Source: Gemmatimonadota bacterium
GTDB lineage: Bacteria > JBHIER01 > G020348925
NCBI GenBank assembly: GCA_020348925.1
Contig: CP070758.1
Coordinates: 1,733,690 to 1,797,689 of the forward strand
DNA: 64,000 nt
Reading direction: 5' to 3'
Part shown: piece after piece, positions 43,417-53,892 of the stretch
How positions within the stretch are numbered: the stretch's first letter is position 1
Layout: each line of letters starts with the position of its first letter
Notes under the pieces: generated by a model
What the model saw: only the letters and a program-made list of their open reading frames with translations
The model's database searches: none
Told to the model about the DNA's origin: nothing
Made by a program: the position numbers and the translations under genes

Positions 43417-45960
43417 CTAACTTATGACTTGCGGGAAAAATGTGATGTCGCCGAAGGCACGGCCCTCCGGGTCCGTGATGCGGAAGTAGAAGCCCCATTC
43501 GCCCGTCTTCTGGCAGACTTTGATCAGAACCGTATTCGTACCTTCCAGTAATGCGACGGGAATGATATCATTATCGATGTAGGCTCCCCGGCGCCTGTTA
43601 TTCAACCAGACCTCTTCGCCGTTGAGCCAGATTTTGGTCGCTTCGTTCGTTCCTACCCGGAGCTGGGCCTGTCGCAGGGTCGGGGAATGGAAGGTGAGAA
43701 GCCCGTAGGCAACGGTCCATTTGTCCGGATTCAGAAGCTCCTTCAGATTGACATAGCCATCGAAGAGATTGTCCCCAGCCTGTCGCCACCGGACTTTCCC
43801 CCCCTTGCCCTTATACGCTCTGTCGAGCTGTATCTCCTTCTCCGGCGGAAACTTTCGATGGAACCCCCCCTTATTTTCGAAGGGGCCGATAACCCACCAA
43901 TCGGTCTCATGAGGGGTGCCTGTGGCGGTCAATTCCCCTCTGAGACGCTCCTCATCCCCGATGGTTTTCAAATATTCAAAAAGGAGATATATCAAACTCG
44001 TCTCCAGGGCAGTATTCTCGGTTTCGCGTGAGATCCGAATCATCTCCTCAAAGAAATTCTGTTTGTCCTCGAGATCCCCAGAACTGCCGGCGATTGCTTC
44101 GGAGATGTAGTTCGCCTGATACCAGTCCATGCCCAACCCCGTCTCGATCGTGAGAAACGTCTGAGCGGCTTCCTGAAACTGAGCTACGGCCACGTTGTTC
44201 TCCCCTCGTTTCAGAGAGATCACGCCTCGCAGTAAAGCACATTCGGCCCTATTGAAATCGTTCTGGGCCAGCTTTATGGCTTTTTCAATGAAGGGCTCCA
44301 TCTCTTCGGGATGCAGATCGTTGAACAGACTGGTCCAGACAAAGCTTTGGACGATACTGAAATTGGTCTCATCCAAAATTCTATCTCCTGTGTTCCAAAA
44401 CCATTCCTCGCGGAATTTTTTGGCAGCGACCGAATCGCCCATCTCCTCGTATAAATCACTTATGAGAGTGACCATTGGAAAATTGTTGGGATACACCTTC
44501 ATGGCCTCTCGAAACTCCTTTACCGCCTTTTCATGTTTTCCTTTTGCCCACAGGGCTTCTCCGGCGAGGCGATGACTGAATGATTTGATATTGTTACTCG
44601 GTGCTGCCTCGTAATATCGACGAAAAGCACGCAAGGCTTCGTCAAATTCACCCTGGTCCATGTATGCGCCGCCCATGTGCTCCCAGGGAAAGTGGAAATC
44701 GGATTTCAATCTCAAGGCCTCCTTATACTCATGAATGGCCTCGTCGAGATGGCCGGCCATCTGATAGATCTCTCCCATACTGTCGCGAGGATTCGGTTCA
44801 TCAGGTGCCAGCTCCAGATATCGCAGGAGACTTTCGACCGCTTTGTCATGCATACCCCGAGAAGAGTAGGCATATCCCAGGAGATTGTACACAAGTTTGT
44901 AGGTTTTATCTATGCTCAGGGCTTCTTCAAACTGGGCAATGGCCTCGTCAAAACGACTCAGAGCGTAATAGACGGATCCCAATCTATACCGCGCTTCTTT
45001 GTCCTTTGGAAAAACCTGAACCATGCGCTCATAGGTTTCGATGATCTTTTTCGTATCACCCTGAACACTCGCATCGAGGGCCATAATGTTGTATCTCTCA
45101 CGCTCAGTAACGCGATCGGCCAAGGCCACCGCCTTCCTCACCACCCGCCGGGTATCATCGCTCCGACCCAAACCCGAATAAGCGCTGGCCAGACGAGCGT
45201 AGGCCGTGGCGAAGGTCGTATCTATTTCCACCGCCCTTTCAAACCGCTCGGCCGCCTCCTTATAAAAAACTTTGTACAACAATTCCAAGCCCTCGGCAAA
45301 AAAGCGGTAGGCTTCAATTGAATTGGTCGTGACGTCGGCCAGGTCCTGGTCAAATTCGACGACCCCTTTCAGCGTCAGCTTTAAACCGTCCCGAATCTGT
45401 CGGGTCAGTTCGTCAACTTTGGTAAAGACTTCCTCCAGACCGCTGCACTCGACCCTCTCCGCCTTGAGCATATTTCCTGTCCGGGTATCAAAAAGCTGAG
45501 CGTCGATACGGATATGCTCACCCACACGGGCAAAGCTACCCACCAAGGCCGTCTCCAAACGACCCCCTCTGGCAATCGAGATCGCCAAGGCGGGGTCAAG
45601 AGACCTGTCCTCAGGAACCCCCATTCTTTCCTTCAGGGTTGTCAATGCATGTTCGCCCACCACGTTCACATAGCGGGATTGGGAGAGATCCGTAATCAAC
45701 ATCTCCATCAAACCACGCTCCATCCATTCAAGATCCTCGTCCTCGGTCACATTATCGAAATAGAAGACGACGATGGAACGGCGTTCTTCAGGCTGAATCT
45801 GCAAAGTGGTGGCCAACCGAGAGGACTCCTGGGTCTGACGAAGGGCATCATTGGTCAGCTTGATCTTCTGGCCAGCCTCCCTCTTCGAGCACCCCGGAAG
45901 CACCACACCCAGAGTCCATATAAGACCAATGATGATAATATGTCGAATCGCAGCTTTCAT
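43417..45960 (-). CDS. TolB-like / TPR lipoprotein
   Basis: An 847-residue lipoprotein (lipobox VVLPGC) with ATG 45960. It follows the SpoIIE-HAMP gene by 22 bases, so the two are co-transcribed. Residues 60-200 form the TolB-like domain found with adenylate cyclases and kinases: IVVFYFDNVTEDEDLEWM with GLMEMLITDLSQSRYVNVV. Residues 215-600 contain about ten TPR units, for example FDEAIAQFEEALSIDKTY. The C-terminal 150 residues include galactose-binding-like sandwich features (TEWWVIGPF-like ETDWWVIGPFENKGG and IWLNGEEVWLNNRR). It could scaffold complexes in the periplasm. How it connects to phosphatase signalling is unknown. Confidence 0.75.
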   Translation of the reverse strand: MKAAIRHIIIIGLIWTLGVVLPGCSKREAGQKIKLTNDALRQTQESSRLATTLQIQPEERRSIVVFYFDNVTEDEDLEWMERGLMEMLITDLSQSRYVNVVGEHALTTLKERMGVPEDRSLDPALAISIARGGRLETALVGSFARVGEHIRIDAQLFDTRTGNMLKAERVECSGLEEVFTKVDELTRQIRDGLKLTLKGVVEFDQDLADVTTNSIEAYRFFAEGLELLYKVFYKEAAERFERAVEIDTTFATAYARLASAYSGLGRSDDTRRVVRKAVALADRVTERERYNIMALDASVQGDTKKIIETYERMVQVFPKDKEARYRLGSVYYALSRFDEAIAQFEEALSIDKTYKLVYNLLGYAYSSRGMHDKAVESLLRYLELAPDEPNPRDSMGEIYQMAGHLDEAIHEYKEALRLKSDFHFPWEHMGGAYMDQGEFDEALRAFRRYYEAAPSNNIKSFSHRLAGEALWAKGKHEKAVKEFREAMKVYPNNFPMVTLISDLYEEMGDSVAAKKFREEWFWNTGDRILDETNFSIVQSFVWTSLFNDLHPEEMEPFIEKAIKLAQNDFNRAECALLRGVISLKRGENNVAVAQFQEAAQTFLTIETGLGMDWYQANYISEAIAGSSGDLEDKQNFFEEMIRISRETENTALETSLIYLLFEYLKTIGDEERLRGELTATGTPHETDWWVIGPFENKGGFHRKFPPEKEIQLDRAYKGKGGKVRWRQAGDNLFDGYVNLKELLNPDKWTVAYGLLTFHSPTLRQAQLRVGTNEATKIWLNGEEVWLNNRRRGAYIDNDIIPVALLEGTNTVLIKVCQKTGEWGFYFRITDPEGRAFGDITFFPQVIS

Positions 45961-45982
45961 TATAACTTGAACCGGGGAAACG

Positions 45983-47509
45983 TCACAGTACTTTCAATAC
46001 AACCATGGTGATATCATCCTGGTATGAAGCACGCCCTGAAAACCGCTCCACCTCTTGAAGAATTTTCTCCAATACATCTCCGGCACTGCCCCCTCTTTCC
46101 TCCCTTATGATCCGTTCCAGTCTGTCTTCACCAAACATGATTCCGTTACTGTCATCCGCCTCTGTGACACCATCCGTATAAAATACGACCACATCTCCGG
46201 AGGAAAGTTTCACTTCATCCTCTTCGTGCCGAATGTCATCCATCACTCCCAGCAGGAGCCCTCCCTTCTCCAAGTGTCGGATCTCTCCCCTGGTGTTGAT
46301 CAAAACCGGGTAATTGTGACCGGCGTTGGAGAAACGGAGACGTTTCTGTTCTGGGTCCAAGACGGCGAGGAAGAGGGTAGCAAAGGTCTCGGGTGTCGTG
46401 CTCCGGCAGAGCATACTGTTGAGTCTCGTCATGAGCTCGCTGACCGATTGGGTGGTCTCCAGCTGAGCCCGAAGCCCTGCCTGAAGCGTGGACATCAACA
46501 GAGCTGCCGGAGTACCATGGCCGGTGACATCACCGACGGCTATCCCTATCTTTCCCTCGTCGCACGGGATATAGTCGTAATAATCGCCGCCGACCTGTGT
46601 ACTGGGAATATACATTCCCGCAATATCATAACCCCGAAGGGACGGAGGCCCTTTGGGCAAGAGCGTCAGTTGAATCTCTTGTGCCAGGGCCAGTTCCTTC
46701 TCCATCTCCCGTTTCTCCCGCAAGCCTTCGGTCATGAGGTTGAAGGTTCGGGCCAAATCACCGATCTCGTCGTGCGACTGAATCTCCACCTTCTGATCGA
46801 GATCACCTCTCGAGATGCTTCTCATAGCTCCGGCCAACCTCTCCAGCGGTCTCGTTAGGCGACGACTCAACAACGCCGACATGGTCACACCGACGGCGAT
46901 ATACAGGCTGAGCAGGGCGATGTTGCGCTGAACAGCTCTGGACAGCTCCTCCCTCATCTTTATGAGAGAAAATCCAACGGTCACACTCCCCAGGTTCAGA
47001 TCTCCGTATTGAATATCCACGCTGACACGCTCAAGATCGTCCTGGGACTCCTCGGCCACCATCCCCCGGTCCAATTGGCGCACAACACCCGATCTGGCAA
47101 CCTCATCGAGGACCTCAAGACCTTCAACATCAATAAGGTTTTCATTCAGAGCATGCGCTTTCAACTCGTTCTGAACGTCGTAGACCGCGATGTATACGAT
47201 ATCCTCGATGGTTCGCGGCACTTGCTCGATATAATCCTGATAGAGTGACCAGTCCTGGGTCTCCAGGAGGCGAATGGAGGCGACATTGCGAGCGATGCGC
47301 TGCATCTGATTCTCAACCTCAGCTCGTTTCGTCTCGGTCTCCCGGATCGTGTAAAAATACGTCACAGAGGCAATTGTGGCGACGATGAAGAATACGACAA
47401 GAGCGGTTATCTTCGCATTTAATCCGAGCTTGAAAGGGATATTATAGAGGTTTAAGAGGGGACGAAAGATCCCCCGGATATTTGCAATGATGGTCGTTTT
47501 CCGGGCCAT
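45983..47509 (-). CDS. HAMP-SpoIIE membrane serine phosphatase
   Basis: A 508-residue protein with ATG 47509; GAGAGG lies about 14 bases upstream. Helix 1 is residues 31-50 (ITALVVFFIVATIASVTYF), followed by a periplasmic sensor of about 140 residues, then helix 2 near 195-213 and a HAMP domain (RRLTRPLERLAGAMRSISRG). The SpoIIE phosphatase begins after a coiled-coil linker: STQVGGDYYDYIPC, AVGDVTGHGTPAALL, FSNAGHNYPVL, FYTDGVTEADD, YQDDITMVVL. All metal ligands are intact. It would relay a periplasmic signal to a STAS protein. The following TPR lipoprotein may be its periplasmic partner. Confidence 0.88.
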   Translation of the reverse strand: MARKTTIIANIRGIFRPLLNLYNIPFKLGLNAKITALVVFFIVATIASVTYFYTIRETETKRAEVENQMQRIARNVASIRLLETQDWSLYQDYIEQVPRTIEDIVYIAVYDVQNELKAHALNENLIDVEGLEVLDEVARSGVVRQLDRGMVAEESQDDLERVSVDIQYGDLNLGSVTVGFSLIKMREELSRAVQRNIALLSLYIAVGVTMSALLSRRLTRPLERLAGAMRSISRGDLDQKVEIQSHDEIGDLARTFNLMTEGLREKREMEKELALAQEIQLTLLPKGPPSLRGYDIAGMYIPSTQVGGDYYDYIPCDEGKIGIAVGDVTGHGTPAALLMSTLQAGLRAQLETTQSVSELMTRLNSMLCRSTTPETFATLFLAVLDPEQKRLRFSNAGHNYPVLINTRGEIRHLEKGGLLLGVMDDIRHEEDEVKLSSGDVVVFYTDGVTEADDSNGIMFGEDRLERIIREERGGSAGDVLEKILQEVERFSGRASYQDDITMVVLKVL

Positions 47510-47585
47510 AATGATTGACGTTCACCTCTCGTTTCCACTGCTGTCTGTGCTTTGAGAACCGACAAGTGTTTGCCTGTCTTTCGAT

Positions 47586-50500
47586 CTATCCACCCCCGAT
47601 TATGATATGCACGATGCACATCGTATCAAGAATATCGATCGCACCAGTGGCATCACAATCTGCAGCCATGAGCTGGCCGTACGAGGGAATCATATCCTGC
47701 AAAATAATGCTGATGTTCATTACGACATCAACGATGTCGACGTGTCCATCCCCATCGATATCACCTTTTCGAGGGGCTTCAATCTGCATCGACAATCCGA
47801 CCCGTTCCGTGTTCATGACCGAATCAACTACTGCTACCTCGAAGGTTCTGCACTCAACAGAGTCTGGCACGCCTGACAGACAGCCGGTAGCATCCAAGGT
47901 CAGGCCGCACGGCAACATCCCCGAGTATACGAGCCACGTATAAGGGGGCCAACCCCCTGCGGCCGAAAGTGTGTGTTCGTATTCGAATCCCATCTTTCCG
48001 GGTGGAAGAGTATCCGTACTGATCGCCAGGGGCAGATCACAGACAATACTGTCCGAGAAGGGACCGGACCAGTTGCCGGCCACGTCCCGATATCTGACGG
48101 ACACCCGCTTGTGTCCGGATCCGCCGCTTCCGCCGTATTGGGAGAGATCCCAGTCGTGCTTCGTGCTGTCGAGCGGCTCAGCCGGACTCCATGTCTGCCC
48201 GTTGTTTGAGAACTGCATGAGAGCGCCTGACCCCATTCCGCTCATCTCATCGACGGCGCTCAAAAAAGAGAGCGTCACCACAAGACTCGTCGTCGTATCG
48301 GCACCTCCGGAAATCGAAATTGTCCCCTGGCTGGGGGCGGTGGCGTCGAAGGCGAGCGTGACCGACGCACTTTTGTTGTGATCGACATTGTCCGCCCTGT
48401 CCTGAAGCCAGACGTAGACTGTGTGCGTACCCTCTGCTGCTGCTGAGAGGTTCAGGGGATATAAAGTGGTAAAGGTCCCGTCGTCCACGAAGGCCGGAGG
48501 TGAACTCAGACGATAGTATGCCCCCTCGACTCCGGAAAGATCATCGGGATTGGTCCAGGTGAGGACAAAGGTTGAGTCGTTGGTCCATTCGGGTGGGTCG
48601 ACTGTGAGGTCCAGGGGCGATTCAGGCGGTTCGGTGTCGATCATGATTCGATAGTGTGCCGCCGGTCCCCACAGGCAGACGTCATCCCCGGCCCGGCAGT
48701 GGAAGTAGTATGTACCATCAGCGAGGCTATAATAGCCCTTCTCTCTCATTGTGTTATCTCTGGTCTCATCAGGCATAGTCTCGGGACTCTGGTCGAAAAC
48801 GTAACTATATCCGATGACACCTGAGAGATCGTAAGGTTCCTCCCATTGAAACAGAACATCCACGGCCGAATACCAGTCCTCTTCATCCGGGTGCGTCGGG
48901 CTGCTGAGAAGAGGTGCTGAGGGCGGACTCGTGTCCTTATAAAATTGCCAGTTCCACTCACCGGATTCACCCTCCACGTTGCCCGCATCGTCCACGGCCT
49001 TGAAATAGACAATATAGCTCCCGTTCGGCAGGGATGAAAACTCCGACAGGGTCCAGCCGTCGCTGTCCCAATTCCTACCCGAAACATTCGTGAAGAGAAC
49101 CGACCATTCCCCTGTGTAAGAATTGATCTGATACCAGCCATCATCGAGGGCCATATCGTCATCGAAACCGAAGTTCGAGAAGAGGGGTGCCCGACTGTAG
49201 TACTGATTCTGGGGCTCACCGATGGTCTCCATGGTGGGGCTCTGATAATCGCCGACTCCAATCGGTCCGGCCAAAGCAGCCACCGCCGCTATGCTTGCTC
49301 TGACAACCTCAGTGGCATAGGGCAGGTTCAATGTCCCCAAAGTATCACCATCGCTGTGATAATAGGGCGTCCAGTCCGGAGATCCCCACAATTGCGCATC
49401 GATGGCGAAAATGGCTTTGTACCCGAGCAGGGCAAAGGAGTAATGATCGCTGCCCCATTGCTCGAAACCCGTATTTATCACCAAGGGCTCCGCCGTCGTA
49501 TGTTGGTTCACCCTGTCGGCAAAAAAGAGGGCCAAATCGTAGGAATCGCTGTCACCATAGATGTTTATGTCCCACGTATCATTCGGAGGATCATCAACAT
49601 AGGCGATCATGTCGAGGTTGATCACGCCGCGGATATCCATATCCCGGTCGGAGGCCCAATTGGCATAGTGCTCGCTACCCAATAATCCCTGCTCTTCACC
49701 TGAGAAACAGATGAAGAGTATGGTCGCATCGAAATCGTACATGCTGAGCACACGCGCCGCTTCGACGACCGCAGCCGTGCCGCTGGCGTTGTCATCCGCC
49801 CCCGGGGCTGAAATCCACGAATTGCCGTAAACATTTTTGGAATCGTAATGTCCACACAGGATATATTTCTGGCTCGTATCCGCTACGCCGGGATGAACAG
49901 CAACGACATTCCTCCACGTTTGTCCGCTGCAGAGTTCGCCGCCATAGGTATAGAAATCATAAGAGACGGAAAGACCGAAACTGGTAAAACGGTCGGACAA
50001 ATATGCGGCCGCTGCCTGACACGAATCCGTGCATGAATATCTCGTCCGGAAATCCTGAAGCCGTTTTATGGTTGCCCTGATTTCGCTCTCGGAGACATTG
50101 GACAGAATGGATTCGAGAAAAGCATACATTTCGGGATCTGTGGAGGGAACAGGGGGTTGCGGTTTCTTTCTGTCCCGGGGCAAACGGTCTTTGGAGATTC
50201 TCGTTAATCCGTAACCGAAGCGGGAGGCTCTTTCCGCCTCTGAAGGAGAGGCCCGCAGCAAAGCCGTGCCATTTCTGTAATCGAGCACTTCAGCGTGCTC
50301 CGCAATTTTCATCCGGTTGCCTTCGGGAACATAGAGGAGATAGTCGTCTTCGGTTCCCTGGTCGTTTCTCAAGACATTGAGCTCCAATCCCACCCGATAC
50401 AATTCATCCTTCTGGTCCTCGGATATTTTAACGAAAGCCCTCCCCTCGTAGACTGCCAAGACCGTGATTTCGAAGTCGGTCAGATACTGTTCATGTTCGG

Positions 50501-50699
50501 GGCTATCCACATCTATCAAAGCAAGGAAGCTCTCCTGTTCACTCCGGACCGTCCCAACGACAGAGAGCACTACAAAGAAACATATCAAAAGCCCCAAAAC
50601 ACCGGCTTTCACACGTGGTTTCCCCTGACACCCAAAACGCATATCGAACTGAAACAATTTAAAGAGTTGAAAACACATACGTCCTTTTTTCTCAATCAT
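47586..50699 (-). CDS. Secreted M28 aminopeptidase-like protein with dockerin
   Basis: About 1037 residues from the ATG at 50699; the frame is open to 50852 and alternative ATGs at 50678 and 50642 are possible. The hydrophobic signal (VLGLLICFFVVLSVVGTV) sits just after the 50642 start. A prodomain precedes the M28 zinc exopeptidase core: ILCGHYDSKNVYG (His, Asp), GADDNASGTAAVVE (Asp), FSGEEQGLLGSEHYA (Glu), INLDMIAYVDD (Asp) and YYHSDGDT (His). All five metal ligands are present. Next are about five Ig/FN3-like sandwich domains, and the C-terminus is a type I dockerin, GDIDGDGHVDIVDVVMN and ADCDATGAIDILDTMCIVH. No sorting tail follows. The gene is divergent from the papain-like protease, sharing a 225-base spacer. 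Confidence 0.85.
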   Translation of the reverse strand: MIEKKGRMCFQLFKLFQFDMRFGCQGKPRVKAGVLGLLICFFVVLSVVGTVRSEQESFLALIDVDSPEHEQYLTDFEITVLAVYEGRAFVKISEDQKDELYRVGLELNVLRNDQGTEDDYLLYVPEGNRMKIAEHAEVLDYRNGTALLRASPSEAERASRFGYGLTRISKDRLPRDRKKPQPPVPSTDPEMYAFLESILSNVSESEIRATIKRLQDFRTRYSCTDSCQAAAAYLSDRFTSFGLSVSYDFYTYGGELCSGQTWRNVVAVHPGVADTSQKYILCGHYDSKNVYGNSWISAPGADDNASGTAAVVEAARVLSMYDFDATILFICFSGEEQGLLGSEHYANWASDRDMDIRGVINLDMIAYVDDPPNDTWDINIYGDSDSYDLALFFADRVNQHTTAEPLVINTGFEQWGSDHYSFALLGYKAIFAIDAQLWGSPDWTPYYHSDGDTLGTLNLPYATEVVRASIAAVAALAGPIGVGDYQSPTMETIGEPQNQYYSRAPLFSNFGFDDDMALDDGWYQINSYTGEWSVLFTNVSGRNWDSDGWTLSEFSSLPNGSYIVYFKAVDDAGNVEGESGEWNWQFYKDTSPPSAPLLSSPTHPDEEDWYSAVDVLFQWEEPYDLSGVIGYSYVFDQSPETMPDETRDNTMREKGYYSLADGTYYFHCRAGDDVCLWGPAAHYRIMIDTEPPESPLDLTVDPPEWTNDSTFVLTWTNPDDLSGVEGAYYRLSSPPAFVDDGTFTTLYPLNLSAAAEGTHTVYVWLQDRADNVDHNKSASVTLAFDATAPSQGTISISGGADTTTSLVVTLSFLSAVDEMSGMGSGALMQFSNNGQTWSPAEPLDSTKHDWDLSQYGGSGGSGHKRVSVRYRDVAGNWSGPFSDSIVCDLPLAISTDTLPPGKMGFEYEHTLSAAGGWPPYTWLVYSGMLPCGLTLDATGCLSGVPDSVECRTFEVAVVDSVMNTERVGLSMQIEAPRKGDIDGDGHVDIVDVVMNISIILQDMIPSYGQLMAADCDATGAIDILDTMCIVHIIIGGG

Positions 50700-50974
50700 A
50701 GTAACCCTGAAAAATAGCCTTTTATACCGTCTTAACGCAAGGAAATTCTTGCGTTCCAGGAAAAAAGAATACCGTAGAGATCTCGTATTGAATCTTGGCA
50801 CATGCATCACGTTGAAGCGAACCGGAAACTTCTCCATAAAAAAACCTTGCACATCTTTTCAAAAAAAATTAAGTTATGTAAAATCATGGGGAGGGGGTTG
50901 AAACCATCCCACACCCCCGATGAGTGGACTTTCGGTGGAAATTTGGACGTTTACAGAGAAAGCAGGAGAGCCCA

Positions 50975-53176
50975 ATGAGAAGACCATTTATTGTGAGCGT
51001 AATATTTTTGTGCGTCGTTCTTGTCGCGAGCGTCAGTGCCCAGAGCCGCACGGATCGCGAGGTGACGCTTGGAGCCAAACTGGAAGCCATCCAGCGAGCT
51101 ATTCAGGAGAAGGGGGCGAACTGGACCGCAGGTATGACGGAGATCTTTCAGCTTCCTGAAGAGGAGCGGATGTTGATGTACGGGTGCGCCGATTCCATCT
51201 CCCAGGACAAAATCCCGGAGGAGCAGCAGCTCATGCGGTACTCGTGGCAGCCGGAGAAATTCGATTGGCGCTTGAAGGACGGCGCGGACTGGACGACACC
51301 GGTCAAGAATCAGGGTAGGTGCGGAAGCTGCGTCGCCTTCGCCACAATCGGAACCCTGGAAGGGCAGCTCAATATTTTCTATGACGACCCGTACCTCAAT
51401 ATGGATCTCTCCGAGCAGTACCTCTTCGCCTGCGGGGGCGGGACCTGCAATGAGGGTATGAACACCGACCTCGCCTTTCGCTACGTCCTCGGAAACGGCG
51501 TTCCGGACGAGGACTGCTTCCCCTATACATCAGGACTGGCGGGCATCGATAGACCGTGCGGTGACGCCTGCCCCGACTGGCAGGAACGGATCCTCAAGCC
51601 CTCCTGTTACGGGGCCGCCGCCGCTGATAAAGACATCAAAGCACCGGCTGACATCAAAGAGCAGATTCTCCAGGGTCCCGTCTGCGTCACTATGGCCGTC
51701 TTCGAGGATTTTGACTCGTACACAGGCGGGATTTACCAACACGTTTGGGGTCAATACGAGGCCGGCCACGCCATCGTTATGGTCGGTTGGGACGACACGA
51801 CCGAGCCCCCCTGCTGGATTGTCAGAAACAGCTGGGGCTCCGGATGGGGAGAGAGGGGCTATTTTCGGATACGGATGGGGACGAACGAGGTCGGGATTGA
51901 GGACCAGGCCCTCTACGCACGATTCGGCGACGTTCCGGAGGGAAGGCTCTCGAGCGGTGGCCATCAGTTCGGAGATGTGGATGTGGGAGATTCCGAAAAT
52001 TGGCTGTTGAACATCTACAATGAAGGAGGTGCTCCCCTAGAAATATACGAGTACCAATCGAACAAGCCCAATTACTTCATCAGCTCGCCTGCGTCCTTCC
52101 CTCAGACTGTCACCCCGGGTGGAACCCTTGGCGTCACTCTCGTCTTCACTCCTGACACCCTGGGGGAGGAATTCGGCCGCATACGATTCCCGAGCAACAG
52201 CTGTCACTTTCTCTCCGTAAAATTGCGCGGGACAGGTGTCATCCACAACGTGAGGACAAGTCAGAAATCCATCGAAAAGACCATGGTGGAAGGGGACATC
52301 ATGACCGTGCCCCTGACCATGACCTACATCGGAGATACCACCCTCACCTACCAAGTTGAAATTCTCAGGGAATGGCTCTCTGTTCAACCCGACAGCGGCA
52401 CACTTGAAACCGGGGGTAGTGTCGATTTCACCGTTACCCTCGATGCGTCGAACCTGGAACCCGGCGAGTACAGAACAAATATTCTGATCAAAACGGACGA
52501 TCCCACCGACAAACTCGTCGTCGTCCATATTGTTCTCAGTACGGAGGAGGCCGCCGGGGTCGCCCTCACCATCCCGCCCACTGCCATACCCATTGACCGG
52601 ACAATTCAATTGGGTCTGTCCATCGACAACAAGAACCGCATCGAAATGCCCATCAGGGATGTTGCTCTGCACATCGGTTACGATGCGACGTTTATGGAGC
52701 TCCGCGAAATTTCATCCACCCTCCGGACCGAGCACATGACCGCCTTTCAGTGGTCCGAAGCCGAACCAGGTCAAATTACCCTCTCGATCTCCGACGGCAA
52801 CGGCAACTGCATCGTTCCCGGAACGGAGCCCATAGCCCAATTTTTCTTCGAAGCCCGCGACGGCATATCATGCGGCGACAGCGTGACGCTCACCATCACC
52901 GAGGCGACCCTCATAGACACCCTCGGCAGTGCCCTCGAGGTCCGGCTGAACAACGACCCCTGCCTCCTGCTCTGCAAGGGGGATGTGAACGCTAACGGTA
53001 CGATAGAGATAGATGATGTTATTGAGGTTATCCGTTTGATTCTTGAGAATGGTTGTTTCGAGGAATGGACTCCAGAGTGCTGGTCCTCTGACTACAACGA
53101 CGACGGAAGCATCGACGCCATGGACCTTGTGTGCATGGTCAACGTTATCTTGGACAGGGAGGCTGGTTCTGATTGA
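50975..53176 (+). CDS. Secreted papain-like (C1A) protease with cohesin-like and dockerin domains
   Basis: A 733-residue protein. I start at ATG 50975 with GCAGGAG upstream. Signal peptide residues 1-23 and a short leader to about 85. The papain core (90-310) shows VKNQGRCGSCVAFA with nucleophile Cys119 (Val replaces the usual Trp after it), AGHAIVMVGWDD with His265, and RNSWGSGWGERGYF with Asn285. Residues 320-520 are two beta-sandwich domains. Residues 525-660 look cohesin-like (LGLSIDNKN, VALHIGYDATFMELREI, ITLSISDGNGNC, PIAQFFFEA). The end is a type I dockerin, GDVNANGTIEIDDVIEVI and DYNDDGSIDAMDLVCMVN. A single chain holding both modules could form chains or bind other dockerin proteins. 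Confidence 0.82.
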   Translation: MRRPFIVSVIFLCVVLVASVSAQSRTDREVTLGAKLEAIQRAIQEKGANWTAGMTEIFQLPEEERMLMYGCADSISQDKIPEEQQLMRYSWQPEKFDWRLKDGADWTTPVKNQGRCGSCVAFATIGTLEGQLNIFYDDPYLNMDLSEQYLFACGGGTCNEGMNTDLAFRYVLGNGVPDEDCFPYTSGLAGIDRPCGDACPDWQERILKPSCYGAAAADKDIKAPADIKEQILQGPVCVTMAVFEDFDSYTGGIYQHVWGQYEAGHAIVMVGWDDTTEPPCWIVRNSWGSGWGERGYFRIRMGTNEVGIEDQALYARFGDVPEGRLSSGGHQFGDVDVGDSENWLLNIYNEGGAPLEIYEYQSNKPNYFISSPASFPQTVTPGGTLGVTLVFTPDTLGEEFGRIRFPSNSCHFLSVKLRGTGVIHNVRTSQKSIEKTMVEGDIMTVPLTMTYIGDTTLTYQVEILREWLSVQPDSGTLETGGSVDFTVTLDASNLEPGEYRTNILIKTDDPTDKLVVVHIVLSTEEAAGVALTIPPTAIPIDRTIQLGLSIDNKNRIEMPIRDVALHIGYDATFMELREISSTLRTEHMTAFQWSEAEPGQITLSISDGNGNCIVPGTEPIAQFFFEARDGISCGDSVTLTITEATLIDTLGSALEVRLNNDPCLLLCKGDVNANGTIEIDDVIEVIRLILENGCFEEWTPECWSSDYNDDGSIDAMDLVCMVNVILDREAGSD

Positions 53177-53892
53177 AAGAGGCCTCTCACCTTAATTGTT
53201 CTTCAGTAAAGAATAGATTCACAGACATCGCCAATTTGAACGTGAATAAAAAGCGGAGATTTTCAGCCCGACGTTTGGTGAGACTTTGTAGTAGAGTCTA
53301 ATAGTGTGGGATTATTTCCTAAGTCGAGCCAAGAGGTTTTTTCACCATCTCACAACAGCCTTCATCTGACTTATCCACAATTTTCTATCACAGATTCACC
53401 GAATCATTATATCCTCCTCGGATAGTTTCATTCTTTTCTCGACGAACGTGCACTGTGTATATATCCTTAAGCAGATCTAAGAGTTAAGGGCATCTCAGGC
53501 AATTCTGAGGTTTCCACCTCCCCTCTCCCAATAGGGATTGATCAAATAGCTGATTGCGACATAGCAAATAATAGCACTTTAGGTCTGTTTGTCAAGAGAA
53601 ATGTACCCAAATTAGTATCCAAGTAAAGTTACCGTAAAAAACACTTGCTTGAGTGTGAGCGATTGTATTAATTTCACATGGATATTGGTTCTCGAAAGGA
53701 GCAAATCAACCATGAAATGTCAAATATATATTTCAATTTTTTTGTAAGAAGGAAATACTCTATGCTTGTCTGATAAATACCATTCATAACGCCTACAGCC
53801 ATTTTCTAAAATGATCCACCACTCAATAGATATCAAATTTAAACACGATTTATTTTGTTTGCACACTGCACTTTTGAAAAAGGGGGGATTAA
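53177..53892. other. Intergenic region, AT-rich
   Basis: These 716 bases contain no gene or RNA I can recognise. The distal half is strongly AT-rich and probably includes the regulatory region of the following lipoprotein. Confidence 0.45.
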
